In this document: positions 34,909 to 43,714 of the stretch, in pieces
Layout: the number at the start of each line of letters is the position of its first letter
How positions within the stretch are numbered: the first letter of the stretch is position 1
Assembly: GCF_003933745.1 (NCBI RefSeq)
Contig: NZ_RSEB01000002.1
Span: forward strand, 310,001-374,000
Direction of reading: 5' to 3'
Length of the DNA stretch: 64,000 bases
Source of the DNA: Glycomyces terrestris
GTDB taxonomy: Bacteria; Actinomycetota; Actinomycetes; Mycobacteriales; Micromonosporaceae
The notes under the pieces: model-generated
What the model saw: only the letters and a program-made list of their open reading frames with translations
Database searches by the model: none
What the model was told of the DNA's origin: nothing
Made by a program: the position numbers and the translations under genes

Positions 34909-37563
34909 TCACCGCATCGCCTTCAGTCCGTCCCTGATCCGGGCGAGGTCCCTGCGGCGCTTCTCGAACGTGGCGCCCGCGCCGATGAGGACCGCGCCGC
35001 CGATCGCCGGCGGGATCCACACCGGGATGTAGTCCCACACCAGCGACAGCTCGTTGACCGTGAGCACGGCGAGCGCGATCGACCCGAGCACCAGCGGCGC
35101 CTGCCAGCGGCGGCCGAGGCCCGCGATGATGACGACGATCGCGGCCGCGCCGACGCCGACGCGCCGGGCCGGCTCGCCGTCGCCGAGCGCGCCGAGCAGG
35201 CTCGGCCCCAGCCCGATGAGGATCGGCAGCGCCAGCGTTGACCACGAACCGGTCTGCGGGCGCTTCTCCAGGCGCCACAGTCCGAGCAGGAACAGGACCG
35301 CGGCGGGCGGCGCGGTGAAGAACTCGAGCGTCTCCACCTCCTGCGCGGCCAGCAGCAGCCACCAGCCGACGGTGCCGGTGCACAGGGCCGCGATGACATA
35401 GCCCCACTTGCGGACCGGCACCATCATCGCCGTCCCGGCGAGCGCCAGCGTGTACACCCCGAACTGGGCCGGCAGGAGCAGACGCAGGTCCGAGCCGTCC
35501 CAGGCCGCCGCGATCCACGAGATCAGGCCGCCGGCGACGGCGATCCCGGCGATGACGTGCGCGAGGACCGAGCCCAGGACCCGGTCGGGGCGGCTGCGGC
35601 GCGGCGCGCCCGCGGCGACCAGGAGCATCGCGGCGGCGGCCACCGTGAGCCAGAAGGGGATCCATCCCTCGCCGGGGGCGAGCGTCTCGGACTCGGAGGC
35701 GGCGAGCGCCGCGAGCGGCGTCCACACCGCGAGGGCGACCCAGCCGCAGCACCGGCCCGCGAGCGTGCGGGAGGCGAGCGCGGTGACGAGGCCGATGACC
35801 GCGCACACCGCGAATCCGAGGAACGGCACCGCGTCCCAGCGGTGATGGTCGGTGTGCCACAGCAGGCTCGAGGACGAGATCACCGCGAACGTGGCGGCGA
35901 GCGCCGCCCCCTGCACGCGGTACCGGACCGGCAGCAGGACCGCGGCGAACCCGAGCGCCACCAGGACGACCGGGATCTCCCACGTGAAGACCCCGTCGAG
36001 CCCGCCCGCGGCCCAGCGGAGCGGGAGCCTGCCGAGCGTGATGAGCGAGGCGGCGAGCGCGGTGCCGCCGGCGACGAGATAGGAGGCGATGCGCAGCGGC
36101 TCGCCGAGCGGGTCGCCGAGGCGCGGCGCGAGGAGCCGCGCGGCGAGGAACGCGACGAAGTAGGCGCTCAGGTCCGGCGCGCCGAACGTGACGGTGGCGA
36201 AGGCCGCGAGCGCGGCGAGCCCGGCGCCCTGGGCGAGCGCGAAGCCCCACTTGTGGTCGCGGGACCCGATGGTGGCGAACGGGACCACGGCGGCGGCGAG
36301 GAGCGCGAGCGACGGCACGGCCAGCTCGCCGGAGCCGGAGCGGGCCGCGAGCGTCCACGCGCACAGCACGAGCGAGCCGGCCGCGGAGGCGGCGACGAGC
36401 ATCGAGGTGGTGGAGACGCGCAGGCGCTTGGCGAAGCCGACGCCGACGAGGTTCGCGGCCGCGAGGAGCGCGACGGCGGCGGCGACGGGCGGGACGACCG
36501 GGTCGTCGAGGCCGAACGCGGCCCGCAGCCCGGCCGAGCACGCGGCGACGACGGCCGCGCAGGTGAGGAACCGGGAGGCCCACAGGTCCGAGCGCGTGTA
36601 CCGGCCCGGGTAGGCGGCGGTGAGCCAGGCGGCGATGCCGAGCGCGAGCGCGATGGCGAGCAGGAGGACCACGGCGAGGGCGAGCTCGCTCGCGGCCGCG
36701 TAGGACGCGCCGATCGCGGCGAGCGGGAGCATCGCCCAGGAGGCGGCGCTGAGCCTGGAGGCGCCGCGGTAGGCGGCGAGCACGGCGAGGACGCCGGCGG
36801 TCCAGGCGCCGACCGAGTCGGGGCCGAACTCGGTCCCCGGCGGCCGGTACAGGTAGTAGCCCGCGAGGGTCGTGCACCACAGCGCGAGCGCGCCGAGCGC
36901 GGCGAACGTCTCGGCGGTGGCCCACAGCTTGAACCGCTTGAACGGGAAGGGGATCGCGAGCAGCAGGAGCGTGGCGACGCTGAGGACCGCGGCGCGGCCG
37001 CCGTTGCCCATGTTGCGCCAGGCCACGGCCGTGAAGATGATGAGCGCGGCGGCCACGAGCAGGCCGCCGAGGCTGAGCAGGACGGTCTGGACGGTCTTGG
37101 ACCCGACCTCGCCGCGGGGCCCGACGGGCGGCGGCTGGGGCGGGAGGTAGGCGGGCGCGACGCTCGGCGCGCCGCTCGGCGGCGTGTCGGGCGCGGCCTG
37201 CGGCGGGGCGCCGGGGGCCTGGGGCGCGGGCGTCGGCGCGGGCGGCACGGGGGTCCCGGCGGCGGGCGTCACCGGGGCCTGCGGGGCGGTGGCCGCGGCG
37301 GCCGGAGCCGTCTGGGTCTCAGCGGCGCGGGCGTGCCGCTCGGCGTCGGCGAGGTGGCGGGCGGCCACCTGGCGCAGGCCGTCGAGGACCTCGGCGCGCT
37401 CGGACTCGACGGCGGCGCGGCTCTTGAGGGTCGCGGGCATCGACGCCAGGACCGCGTCGAGCTCGCCGAGGCGCGCCAGGAGCGGCTCGGGCCCGCGCCC
37501 GCAGGCGGGGCACCCGCCGGCGGTCGAGGGGCGCCCGCAGCGCGGGCAGTTGTACGTCGTCAT
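34909..37563 (-). CDS. Very large membrane protein with N-terminal zinc ribbon
   Basis: 884 residues. The start YNCPRCGRPSTAGGCPACG is a four-Cys zinc ribbon. A coiled-coil-like helix (about 25-85) and a long Ala/Pro linker (about 90-150) precede some two dozen membrane helices to the end. Large actinobacterial membrane proteins labelled SCO7613 C-terminal domain share this plan; function is unknown. It could be a sensor or envelope transporter, but there is no evidence for either. Start ATG 37563 or GTG 37569; neither has a good ribosome-binding site. Confidence 0.75.
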   Translation of the reverse strand: MTTYNCPRCGRPSTAGGCPACGRGPEPLLARLGELDAVLASMPATLKSRAAVESERAEVLDGLRQVAARHLADAERHARAAETQTAPAAAATAPQAPVTPAAGTPVPPAPTPAPQAPGAPPQAAPDTPPSGAPSVAPAYLPPQPPPVGPRGEVGSKTVQTVLLSLGGLLVAAALIIFTAVAWRNMGNGGRAAVLSVATLLLLAIPFPFKRFKLWATAETFAALGALALWCTTLAGYYLYRPPGTEFGPDSVGAWTAGVLAVLAAYRGASRLSAASWAMLPLAAIGASYAAASELALAVVLLLAIALALGIAAWLTAAYPGRYTRSDLWASRFLTCAAVVAACSAGLRAAFGLDDPVVPPVAAAVALLAAANLVGVGFAKRLRVSTTSMLVAASAAGSLVLCAWTLAARSGSGELAVPSLALLAAAVVPFATIGSRDHKWGFALAQGAGLAALAAFATVTFGAPDLSAYFVAFLAARLLAPRLGDPLGEPLRIASYLVAGGTALAASLITLGRLPLRWAAGGLDGVFTWEIPVVLVALGFAAVLLPVRYRVQGAALAATFAVISSSSLLWHTDHHRWDAVPFLGFAVCAVIGLVTALASRTLAGRCCGWVALAVWTPLAALAASESETLAPGEGWIPFWLTVAAAAMLLVAAGAPRRSRPDRVLGSVLAHVIAGIAVAGGLISWIAAAWDGSDLRLLLPAQFGVYTLALAGTAMMVPVRKWGYVIAALCTGTVGWWLLLAAQEVETLEFFTAPPAAVLFLLGLWRLEKRPQTGSWSTLALPILIGLGPSLLGALGDGEPARRVGVGAAAIVVIIAGLGRRWQAPLVLGSIALAVLTVNELSLVWDYIPVWIPPAIGGAVLIGAGATFEKRRRDLARIRDGLKAMR

Positions 37564-37706
37564 GTGCACAGTGTGCTGGTCCTGTCAACTCGGGGATCGG
37601 GCGAATCGGACTCCGATTGTGCACGCCCCACAACCCCCGGCCGCGCCGCGCCCGGATTCGGGCGCGGATTCGGGAGGTTTCCTCCAAACGGACCGGACCG
37701 GGAAAT

Positions 37707-37747
37707 GGAACGGGCCCCGCGGCGGTGACGACCGCGGGACCCGTTCC
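37707..37747 (-). terminator. Terminator after the lysozyme-like gene
   Basis: A 16-position stem with a single C-A mismatch and a 9-base loop, 22 bases after the stop. Confidence 0.75.
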
Positions 37748-37768
37748 GTCGGGAGGAGGATGAGTCGG

Positions 37769-38575
37769 TTACGACGCGCTCTCGTAGGCGTCGATGATGT
37801 CCCAGGCAAGGCCCTCCCACTGGGCGTAGTAGTCGGGGTAGGCCGAGACCTGGACGGCCTGGGCCGCCTCGGCGATCGACATGCCCTCCCAGCCGTCGAC
37901 GTCCTCGAGCGTCCCGTAGAACTTGCTCGCGGAGGTGGCCGGGTCCATGAGCTCCTCGACGGTGCCCCAGCCCATGGAGGTGCGCTGCTGGAACAGGCCC
38001 ACGGAGTCGTGGTCGGAGTAGGTGACCTCGGAGTCGGTGTACTCGAAGCTCTCCGGCACGGCCTCGGAGGCGGCGTTGTAGAGCTTCGCCTCCTGCATGG
38101 CGGTGGCGAGGGCGACGGCCCAGCCGTTCTCGTCGAAGCCCATCTCCCGGCCGGTCTCGATGATCGTGACGGCGTTGGCCTCCTGCTCGTCGTCGAGGTC
38201 GGAGACGTCGATGTCGACGGGCCCGGCGGGCTCCTCGGTCGTCTCCTCGACCACGGGCTCGGGGGCGGCCTCGGTGGTGGCCTCCTCGGTCGCGGGGGCC
38301 TCGGTGGCGGCCTCGGTGGTCGCCTCCTCGGTGGTCTCGGCGGCGGGGGCCTCCTCGACCGCGGCGGTCTCCTCGACCGGCTCGTCGGTGTTCGAGATGG
38401 CCCACGCGGCGGTGGCGCCCGAACCGGTGAAGATCGCGGCGGCGAGGCCGACGGTGGCGACGCGGCGGAAGCGGTGGTGCTCGCCGGTCTCGTCGTGGAA
38501 CAGCCGCTGGGAGACCGCGGCGGCGGCGCTCCGGACCGGACCGGTCACGCCTTCGATGATCTTGCGAAAATGCAC
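37769..38575 (-). CDS. Secreted lysozyme/transglycosylase-like protein
   Basis: 268 residues. After a basic N-terminus of about 40 residues comes a signal-like helix ending near TAAWA. A Glu/Thr/Ala-rich low-complexity linker (about 64-118) leads to a C-terminal domain: NAVTIIETGREMG, ATAMQEAKLYN (likely catalytic Glu), SVGLFQQRTSMGWGTVEEL and YYAQW. This pattern is the lysozyme-like domain of actinobacterial wall hydrolases and some phage endolysins. It probably cuts or remodels murein. GTG 38575 appears leaderless: TACGGT lies six bases upstream with TTGACC 16 bases before that. Confidence 0.78.
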   Translation of the reverse strand: MHFRKIIEGVTGPVRSAAAAVSQRLFHDETGEHHRFRRVATVGLAAAIFTGSGATAAWAISNTDEPVEETAAVEEAPAAETTEEATTEAATEAPATEEATTEAAPEPVVEETTEEPAGPVDIDVSDLDDEQEANAVTIIETGREMGFDENGWAVALATAMQEAKLYNAASEAVPESFEYTDSEVTYSDHDSVGLFQQRTSMGWGTVEELMDPATSASKFYGTLEDVDGWEGMSIAEAAQAVQVSAYPDYYAQWEGLAWDIIDAYESAS

Positions 38576-38581
38576 CGGGCA

Positions 38582-38609
38582 ACCGTAGGGGCGAAAATCC
38601 CCAGGTCAA
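38582..38609 (-). promoter_or_regulatory. Promoter of the lysozyme-like gene (leaderless)
   Basis: TTGACC, 16 bases, TACGGT, six bases, GTG start. This is the best -35/-10 pair among the leaderless candidates in the window. Confidence 0.65.
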
Positions 38610-38753
38610 AGCCTGCGTCTTCACAGGATTCCAAGGTGGCAAGGGGTTTCCCTACCGGTCGGTAGCCTCCACGGCAAATGCCCGGTAGCGGCCCTATCGC
38701 CCGCCTCGCCCGACCGCGTCCCTCCTGTCGTCCGGCCCGGTCGGGACACGGGA

Positions 38754-38791
38754 CGAGCCCGGACTCGACCGTTCGGTTGAGTCCGGGCTCG
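38754..38791 (-). terminator. Terminator after fadB
   Basis: A 17-bp stem with one G-T pair and the loop GTTC, 34 bases after the fadB stop. Confidence 0.85.
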
Positions 38792-38824
38792 CCGCAACGA
38801 TAATGTGACCGCGCACACGAGGTG

Positions 38825-40903
38825 CTAGCCCGCGAACGGCTTTCCGGTCACGGCGGTCGAAATCCCCTCGCGGTCCAGGTACGGCGTGAGGCCGCCGAGC
38901 CAGAACGGGAAGCCCGCGCCGAGGATCATCGCGAGGTCGATCTGCTTCGCCGAGGGCACGACGCCCTCGTCGAGCATGAGGCCGATCTCCTCGGTCAGGC
39001 CGCGCAGCACGCGCTGCTTGACCTCCTCGGCCGTCTGCGGCGAGTCGCCGAGCGCGATCTGCGCCTTCGCCTGCTCGGTGAGCCGGCCCCTGCCCTTGTG
39101 CTCGGGGTCGAACACCGGGAAGTCGGCCTCGGCCATCCGCCGCAGGTTCTCCGAGGCGGGGAAGCGCGGGCCGAGGTCCTCGTTCAGGTGCTGGCACAGG
39201 TGCCAGGCGACCTGGAGGCCCACGAGCTCGAGCAGCGCGAACGGGCGCATCGGCAGGCCCAGCTCGTCGAGCGCCACGTCGGCGGTCTCGACGGGCGTGC
39301 CCGCGTCCACCGCGCCGGTGACCTCGGCGAGCATGCGGCCCAGGAGCCGGTTGACGATGAACGCCGGCCGGTCGGCCGAGCCCACGGCGGTCTTCTTCAG
39401 CTTCTTCGCCACCGCGTACGCGGTCGCCAGGGTCTCCTTGTCGGTCGACTCGGTCGCGATGACCTCGACGAGCGGCATGACGGCCACCGGGTTGAAGAAG
39501 TGCATGCCCACGAGCCGCTCGGGGTGCTTCAGGCCCGAGGCCATCGCGGTGATCGAGAGGCCCGAGGTGTTGGTGACCAGCAGCGCCTCGTCGGAGACGA
39601 TCGCCTCGACCTCGGCGAACACGGCCTGCTTGACGCTCAGCTCCTCGAAGACCGCCTCGATGACCAGGTCGCAGTCGGCGTACACCGACTTGTCGGAGCT
39701 GGCCGAGACGAGCGCGCGGAGCTTGGCGGCCTTGAGCTTCGACGTGCGGCCCTTGGCCTCGAGCTTGTCGATCTCGGCGCGGACGTACGCGAGGCCCTTC
39801 TGGGCCCGCTCCTCGTCGAGGTCGGTCATGACCACGGGCACCTCGAGGCGGCGCGCGAACATGAGCGCGATCTGGCCGGCCATGAGCCCGGCGCCGACGA
39901 CGCCGACCTTGCCGATCTCCTTGGCCAGGCCCGGGCTCGGGGCGCCCTCGGGGCGCTTGCCGAGCGAGCGGACCAGGTTGAACGCGTAGATGCTCGCCTG
40001 GAACTGCGGCCCGGACTCGAGGTCGGCCAAGGCCTCGTCCTCGGCCAGGGAGCCCTCCTCGAACGAGGCGTCCCGCGCGAGTTCGATCAGGTCGAGGGCG
40101 CGCACGGCCGCGGCCGAGGCGTTGTGGACCTTCTCGTCGACGAGCTTGCGGGCGCCGGCGATGACGGCCGGCCACGCGTCCCGGTCGATCTCGGGGCGCT
40201 CGACGGTGATCTCGCCGGTGGCGACCTTGACGGCCCAGTCGAGGGACTCCTCCAGGAAGTCGGCGCCCTCGAACTCGGCGTCGGCGATGCCCAGCGGCAC
40301 CAGGTCGGCGCCCTTGAGCATCTTGTTCTGGTTCAGCGGGTTGCCGACGATGACCTGCGCGGCCTTCTCGACCCCGATGAGGTTCGGCAGGATCTGCGAG
40401 CCGCCCCAGCCGGGGATCAGCCCGATGGAGACCTCGGGCAGGCCCAGGCCGACCGCGGTCTTGGAGACGGTGCGGTAGTGGCAGTGCAGGGCCAGCTCGA
40501 AGCCGCCGCCGAGGGCGGTGCCGTTGACGAACGCGAACGTCGGGACCGCGGAGTCCTTGAGCCGCTTGTACAGCGCGTGCCCGGCCTGCGCCAGGGCCAG
40601 GCCCTGCTCGCGGGTCTCCAGGCTCGGCATGAGCTTGATGTCGGCGCCGGCCAGGAAGATGAACGGCTTCCCGGTGACGGCGATGAGCTTGACGTCGTCC
40701 TCGGCCTCGACGCGGTCGATCGCGCGCCACAGGCTCTTGAGGCCCCCGGGGCCGAACGAGGACGGCTTGGTGTGGTCGTAGCCGTTGTCGAGCGTGATGA
40801 TCGCGGCCTTCCCGCCGAGCCCGCGGGGCTCGAGGAAGCGCACGAGGGACTCGGTGACGACTTCTTCCTCGAAGTCGGGGAGGTCGAGCGGCGTCGCGGA
40901 CAT
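38825..40903 (-). CDS. fadB: Fatty-acid oxidation multifunctional subunit (enoyl-CoA hydratase / 3-hydroxyacyl-CoA dehydrogenase)
   Basis: 692 residues. The crotonase domain (about 1-200) has FLAGADIKLM and FVNGTALGGGFELAL plus PEVSIGLIPGWGGSQ, giving the oxyanion hole and both acidic residues. The dehydrogenase domain (about 330-690) has the NAD loop VGAGLMAGQIA and the catalytic GMHFFNPV. It carries out hydration and NAD-linked oxidation of acyl-CoA. The start at 40903 shares a base with the thiolase stop (TAATG), and AAGGGGG lies upstream. Together with fadA it forms a trifunctional-type complex. Confidence 0.94.
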   Translation of the reverse strand: MSATPLDLPDFEEEVVTESLVRFLEPRGLGGKAAIITLDNGYDHTKPSSFGPGGLKSLWRAIDRVEAEDDVKLIAVTGKPFIFLAGADIKLMPSLETREQGLALAQAGHALYKRLKDSAVPTFAFVNGTALGGGFELALHCHYRTVSKTAVGLGLPEVSIGLIPGWGGSQILPNLIGVEKAAQVIVGNPLNQNKMLKGADLVPLGIADAEFEGADFLEESLDWAVKVATGEITVERPEIDRDAWPAVIAGARKLVDEKVHNASAAAVRALDLIELARDASFEEGSLAEDEALADLESGPQFQASIYAFNLVRSLGKRPEGAPSPGLAKEIGKVGVVGAGLMAGQIALMFARRLEVPVVMTDLDEERAQKGLAYVRAEIDKLEAKGRTSKLKAAKLRALVSASSDKSVYADCDLVIEAVFEELSVKQAVFAEVEAIVSDEALLVTNTSGLSITAMASGLKHPERLVGMHFFNPVAVMPLVEVIATESTDKETLATAYAVAKKLKKTAVGSADRPAFIVNRLLGRMLAEVTGAVDAGTPVETADVALDELGLPMRPFALLELVGLQVAWHLCQHLNEDLGPRFPASENLRRMAEADFPVFDPEHKGRGRLTEQAKAQIALGDSPQTAEEVKQRVLRGLTEEIGLMLDEGVVPSAKQIDLAMILGAGFPFWLGGLTPYLDREGISTAVTGKPFAG

Positions 40904-42093
40904 TAGTTGGCCCCCTTGAAGTTCGGGTTCTCCCAGATGACCGTGCCGCCCTGGCCGAGGCCGACGCACATGGTCGTGACGCCGTAGCGCACCTCGGGGT
41001 GCACGGCGAACTCGCGGGCGAGCTGCGTCATCAGGCGCACGCCCGAGGAGGCCAGCGGGTGGCCCATGGCGATCGCGCCGCCCCACGGGTTCACCCGCGG
41101 GTCGTCGTCGGCGATCTTGAAGTGGTCGAGGAACGCCAGCACCTGGACGGCGAAGGCCTCGTTGATCTCGAACAGGCCGATGTCGTCGATGGTGAGCCCG
41201 GCGCGCGCGAGCGCCTTCTCGGTCGCGGGGATCGGCCCGACGCCCATGGTCTCGGGGTCGACGCCCGCGAACGCGAAGCCGACCATCTTCATGGCGACCG
41301 GCAGACCCAGCTCGGCGGCGGTCTCGGCGTCGGCCAGGAGGCACGCGGTGGCGCCGTCGGTGAGCGGCGCGGAGGTGCCGGCGGTGACGCGGCCGTGCGG
41401 CCGGAACGGGGTGCGCAGGTTCGCGAGCCCCTCCAGGGTCGTCTCGGGGCGCGGCAGCTCGTCGGCGGTGGCGACGGTCCAGCCGTCGTCGGCCGAGCGG
41501 GCGGCCATCGTGGTGATGTCGCCGGAGAGCCGCTCGACCGCGGCGGCGTAGCGCTGCTGCGTGCCGACCGCGTACGCGTCGGCGCGCTCCTTCGTGATCG
41601 ACGGGTAGAGGTCGTGCAGGTTCTCGGCGGTGAAGCCCATCTGGAGCGCGTCCGGGTCGACCAGGCGCTCGGCGATGATGCGCGGGTTGGGGTCGACGCC
41701 CTCGCCCATCGGGTGGTTCGACATCGACTCGACGCCGCCGGCGATCGCGATGTCGTACTGGCGGGCGGCGATCGCGGACGACACGCTCGTCACCGCGGTC
41801 ATCGCGCCGGCGCACATGCGGTCGATCGAGTAGCCGGGGACGGAGCGCGGCAGGCCCGCCAGGAGCGCGGCGGTGCGGCCGAGCGTCAGGCCCTGGTCGC
41901 CGATCTGCGTGGTGGCCGCGAGCGCCACCTCGTCGACCCGCTCAGGCGGCAGCCCCGGGTTGCGGCGCAGCAGCGTCCTGATGCAGCGGATGATCAAGTC
42001 GTCGGCGCGGGTCTCCTCGAAGAGTTTCCCCGCCTTGCCGAACGGGGTCCGTACCCCGTCGACGAAGACGACATCGCGGATGGTGTCGTTCAC
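40903..42093 (-). CDS. fadA: Acetyl-CoA acyltransferase (thiolase)
   Basis: 396 residues, normal for thiolases. The nucleophile Cys is in RMCAGAMTAV; NEAFAVQ and GAIAMGHPLASSG supply the Asn and His, and MCVGLGQGG the second Cys. GHPLASSG and CVGLGQG differ slightly from the usual GHPxGASG and CxGGGxG. It cleaves 3-ketoacyl-CoA to acetyl-CoA and a shortened acyl-CoA. GTG 42093 is chosen because AAAGGAGGGG precedes it; a longer frame to 42189 starts inside the promoter. Confidence 0.94.
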   Translation of the reverse strand: MNDTIRDVVFVDGVRTPFGKAGKLFEETRADDLIIRCIRTLLRRNPGLPPERVDEVALAATTQIGDQGLTLGRTAALLAGLPRSVPGYSIDRMCAGAMTAVTSVSSAIAARQYDIAIAGGVESMSNHPMGEGVDPNPRIIAERLVDPDALQMGFTAENLHDLYPSITKERADAYAVGTQQRYAAAVERLSGDITTMAARSADDGWTVATADELPRPETTLEGLANLRTPFRPHGRVTAGTSAPLTDGATACLLADAETAAELGLPVAMKMVGFAFAGVDPETMGVGPIPATEKALARAGLTIDDIGLFEINEAFAVQVLAFLDHFKIADDDPRVNPWGGAIAMGHPLASSGVRLMTQLAREFAVHPEVRYGVTTMCVGLGQGGTVIWENPNFKGAN

Positions 42094-42160
42094 GCCAGCC
42101 CCTCCTTTGGGTATGCAGCGTCCTTCAGCATGCAGTCGAAAGTGTGCATCGTCACCCAGA

Positions 42161-42189
42161 ATGTTACCCGCAAGTAAGTTCGTTGTCAC
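42161..42189 (-). promoter_or_regulatory. Promoter of fadA-fadB
   Basis: GTGACA, 17 bases, TAACAT, giving a leader of about 60 bases before GTG 42093. Confidence 0.6.
42164..42177. promoter_or_regulatory. Palindromic operator in the fadA-fadB promoter
   Basis: TTACCCGCAAGTAA has TTAC/GTAA arms and a purine-pyrimidine symmetric centre, and overlaps the -10 and spacer. TetR-type fatty-acid regulators bind sites of this shape; the regulator is not in the window. Confidence 0.45.
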
Positions 42190-42251
42190 GGGCCCCCGGG
42201 GCGTGTCGCGCGACCGCCGTCCGGGAAACGTTTGCGCAGCTCACGATACGG

Positions 42252-42280
42252 CGAAGGCCCCGCCTCGGCGGGGCCCTTCG
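42252..42280 (-). terminator. Terminator after the RNase D gene
   Basis: A 12-bp stem with one bulged base, ten bases after the stop codon at 42291. Confidence 0.65.
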
Positions 42281-42290
42281 GCAAAACGGC

Positions 42291-43505
42291 TCAGTCCTTG
42301 AGCGCCTCGGTCAGCCCCGCGGCGAGGAGCTCGACCTGCCACTCGCGGGCGCCGCCCTCGGCCAGGAGGGTGCGCACGTGCCGCTCGGTGACGCGCTTCG
42401 GCGGCTCCCATGCCAGGCCCCGCACCAGCGCGGGGGAGATGAGGTTCTCCGCCGGCAGGCGGTGCTTCCCGGCCACCTCCGTGACGACCTCGCGCGCGGC
42501 GGCGAGGCGCTCGGCCGCGACCGGGTCGCGGTCGGCCCAGCGGTGCGTCGCGGGCGGGCCGTCCTGCGGCGGCGTCGTCGACGGCAGCTGGTCGGCCGGG
42601 ACGGTGCGGGCCTCGGCCAGCGCCGCCAGCCACAGCCGCGCGTTCGAGCGCCCACCGCGGCGCCGGAAGCCCGGCAGGCTCATCAGCTCGGCGAAGTCGG
42701 TCGGGTCGGCGGTGGCGGCCTCGACGATCGCGGCGTCCGGGAGGACCTTCCCGGGGGCGCGGTCGAGCTTGCGCGCCAAGGCGTCCCGGGCCTCCCACAC
42801 GGCGCGGACGCGGCCCAGGGCCTTGGCCCCGCGGACCTTGTGGATGCCGCTGGTGCGCCGCCACGGCTCCTTGCGCGGCTTCGGCGGGCCCGCGGTGCGC
42901 ACGTGCTCGAACTCGGCCTCGGCCCAGGCGGCCTTGCCCTGCTTGGCGAGCTCGGCGGCGAGCTTGCCGCGCAGCTCGATGAGGAGCTCGACGTCGAGGG
43001 CGGCGTACACGAGCCAGTCGTGGGGGAGCGGGCGCGAGGACCAGTCGGCCGCCGAGTGCTGCTTCTCGAGCCGGTACCCCAGGAGCTGCTCCGTGATCGC
43101 CGCCAGGCCGACCTTCTCGAAGTCGCACAGGCGCGCGGCCAGCTCGGTGTCGAACAGCCGCGCGGGGTGCAGGTCGAGCTCCTCCAGGCACGGCAGGTCC
43201 TGGCTCGCCGCGTGCAGGATCCACTCCGGCCCGGCGAGGGCCCGGCGCAGCGGCCCGAGGTCCTCGATCGGGATGGGGTCGACCAGGATCGTGCCCGCGC
43301 CGGCCCGGCGCAGCTGGATCAGGTAGGCCCGGCCCGAGTAGCGGAAGCCTGAGGCGCGCTCGGTGTCCACCGCGATCGGCCCCGACCCGGCCTCGAGGCG
43401 CTCGGCGGCCTCGGCGAGCTCGGCGGAGGTCTGGATCAGCGGGGGCATGCCTTCGCGCGGCTCGGTGAGGAGTGCGGCTTCTGGTTCGGGCTGGGGATCG
43501 GTCAC
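42291..43505 (-). CDS. rnd: Ribonuclease D-like 3-prime exonuclease with HRDC domain
   Basis: 404 residues. The DEDDy motifs are VDTERASG (exo I), ASQDLPCL (exo II) and YAALDVELLIEL (exo III with Tyr). An HRDC domain follows (about 210-290), then a C-terminal helical region. The Asp of exo III and Tyr are present, so it should be active in trimming tRNA or other RNA. It matches Rv2681. The GTG start at 43505 has TACGGT six bases upstream and no ribosome-binding site. Confidence 0.92.
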   Translation of the reverse strand: MTDPQPEPEAALLTEPREGMPPLIQTSAELAEAAERLEAGSGPIAVDTERASGFRYSGRAYLIQLRRAGAGTILVDPIPIEDLGPLRRALAGPEWILHAASQDLPCLEELDLHPARLFDTELAARLCDFEKVGLAAITEQLLGYRLEKQHSAADWSSRPLPHDWLVYAALDVELLIELRGKLAAELAKQGKAAWAEAEFEHVRTAGPPKPRKEPWRRTSGIHKVRGAKALGRVRAVWEARDALARKLDRAPGKVLPDAAIVEAATADPTDFAELMSLPGFRRRGGRSNARLWLAALAEARTVPADQLPSTTPPQDGPPATHRWADRDPVAAERLAAAREVVTEVAGKHRLPAENLISPALVRGLAWEPPKRVTERHVRTLLAEGGAREWQVELLAAGLTEALKD

Positions 43506-43511
43506 CCGTTC

Positions 43512-43517
43512 ACCGTA
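43512..43517 (-). promoter_or_regulatory. -10 box, leaderless RNase D transcript
   Basis: TACGGT, six bases, GTG. This is the same hexamer and spacing as the lysozyme-like gene at 38575; no clear -35 was found. Confidence 0.45.
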
Positions 43518-43714
43518 CGGGCAGGTAACCTGCGCGCGCTACTGCCCCGCCGAGCCGGAGACCGATTTCCACCCGATAGTGGCCTAATCACCCCTTTGCG
43601 CCGCAACCTTCCGCGGCCCCCCGTTCGACCTCCCTCACAGCGCCCCTTCGGGTGCGGGCCACATCGCACTCGCCGCTGCGGGCGGACCGCCCCGGGCCGT
43701 GCGAGGATGGCTCC

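Noticed and set aside
32879-36925. Minus-strand frame of 1348 codons across dxs and the large membrane gene
   Set aside because: Low-complexity shadow with no domain; dxs and the membrane protein account for both halves.
37563-37600. TTGACA upstream of the large membrane gene as its promoter
   Set aside because: The matching -10 would fall on the start codon and has no TANNNT character.
38694-40730. Minus-strand frame overlapping fadB in another frame
   Set aside because: Arg/Gly-rich text without motifs; fadB is unambiguous.
42094-42189. Longer N-terminus for the thiolase from GTG 42189
   Set aside because: The GTG forms the -35 box and the added residues are not thiolase-like; GTG 42093 has a strong ribosome-binding site.
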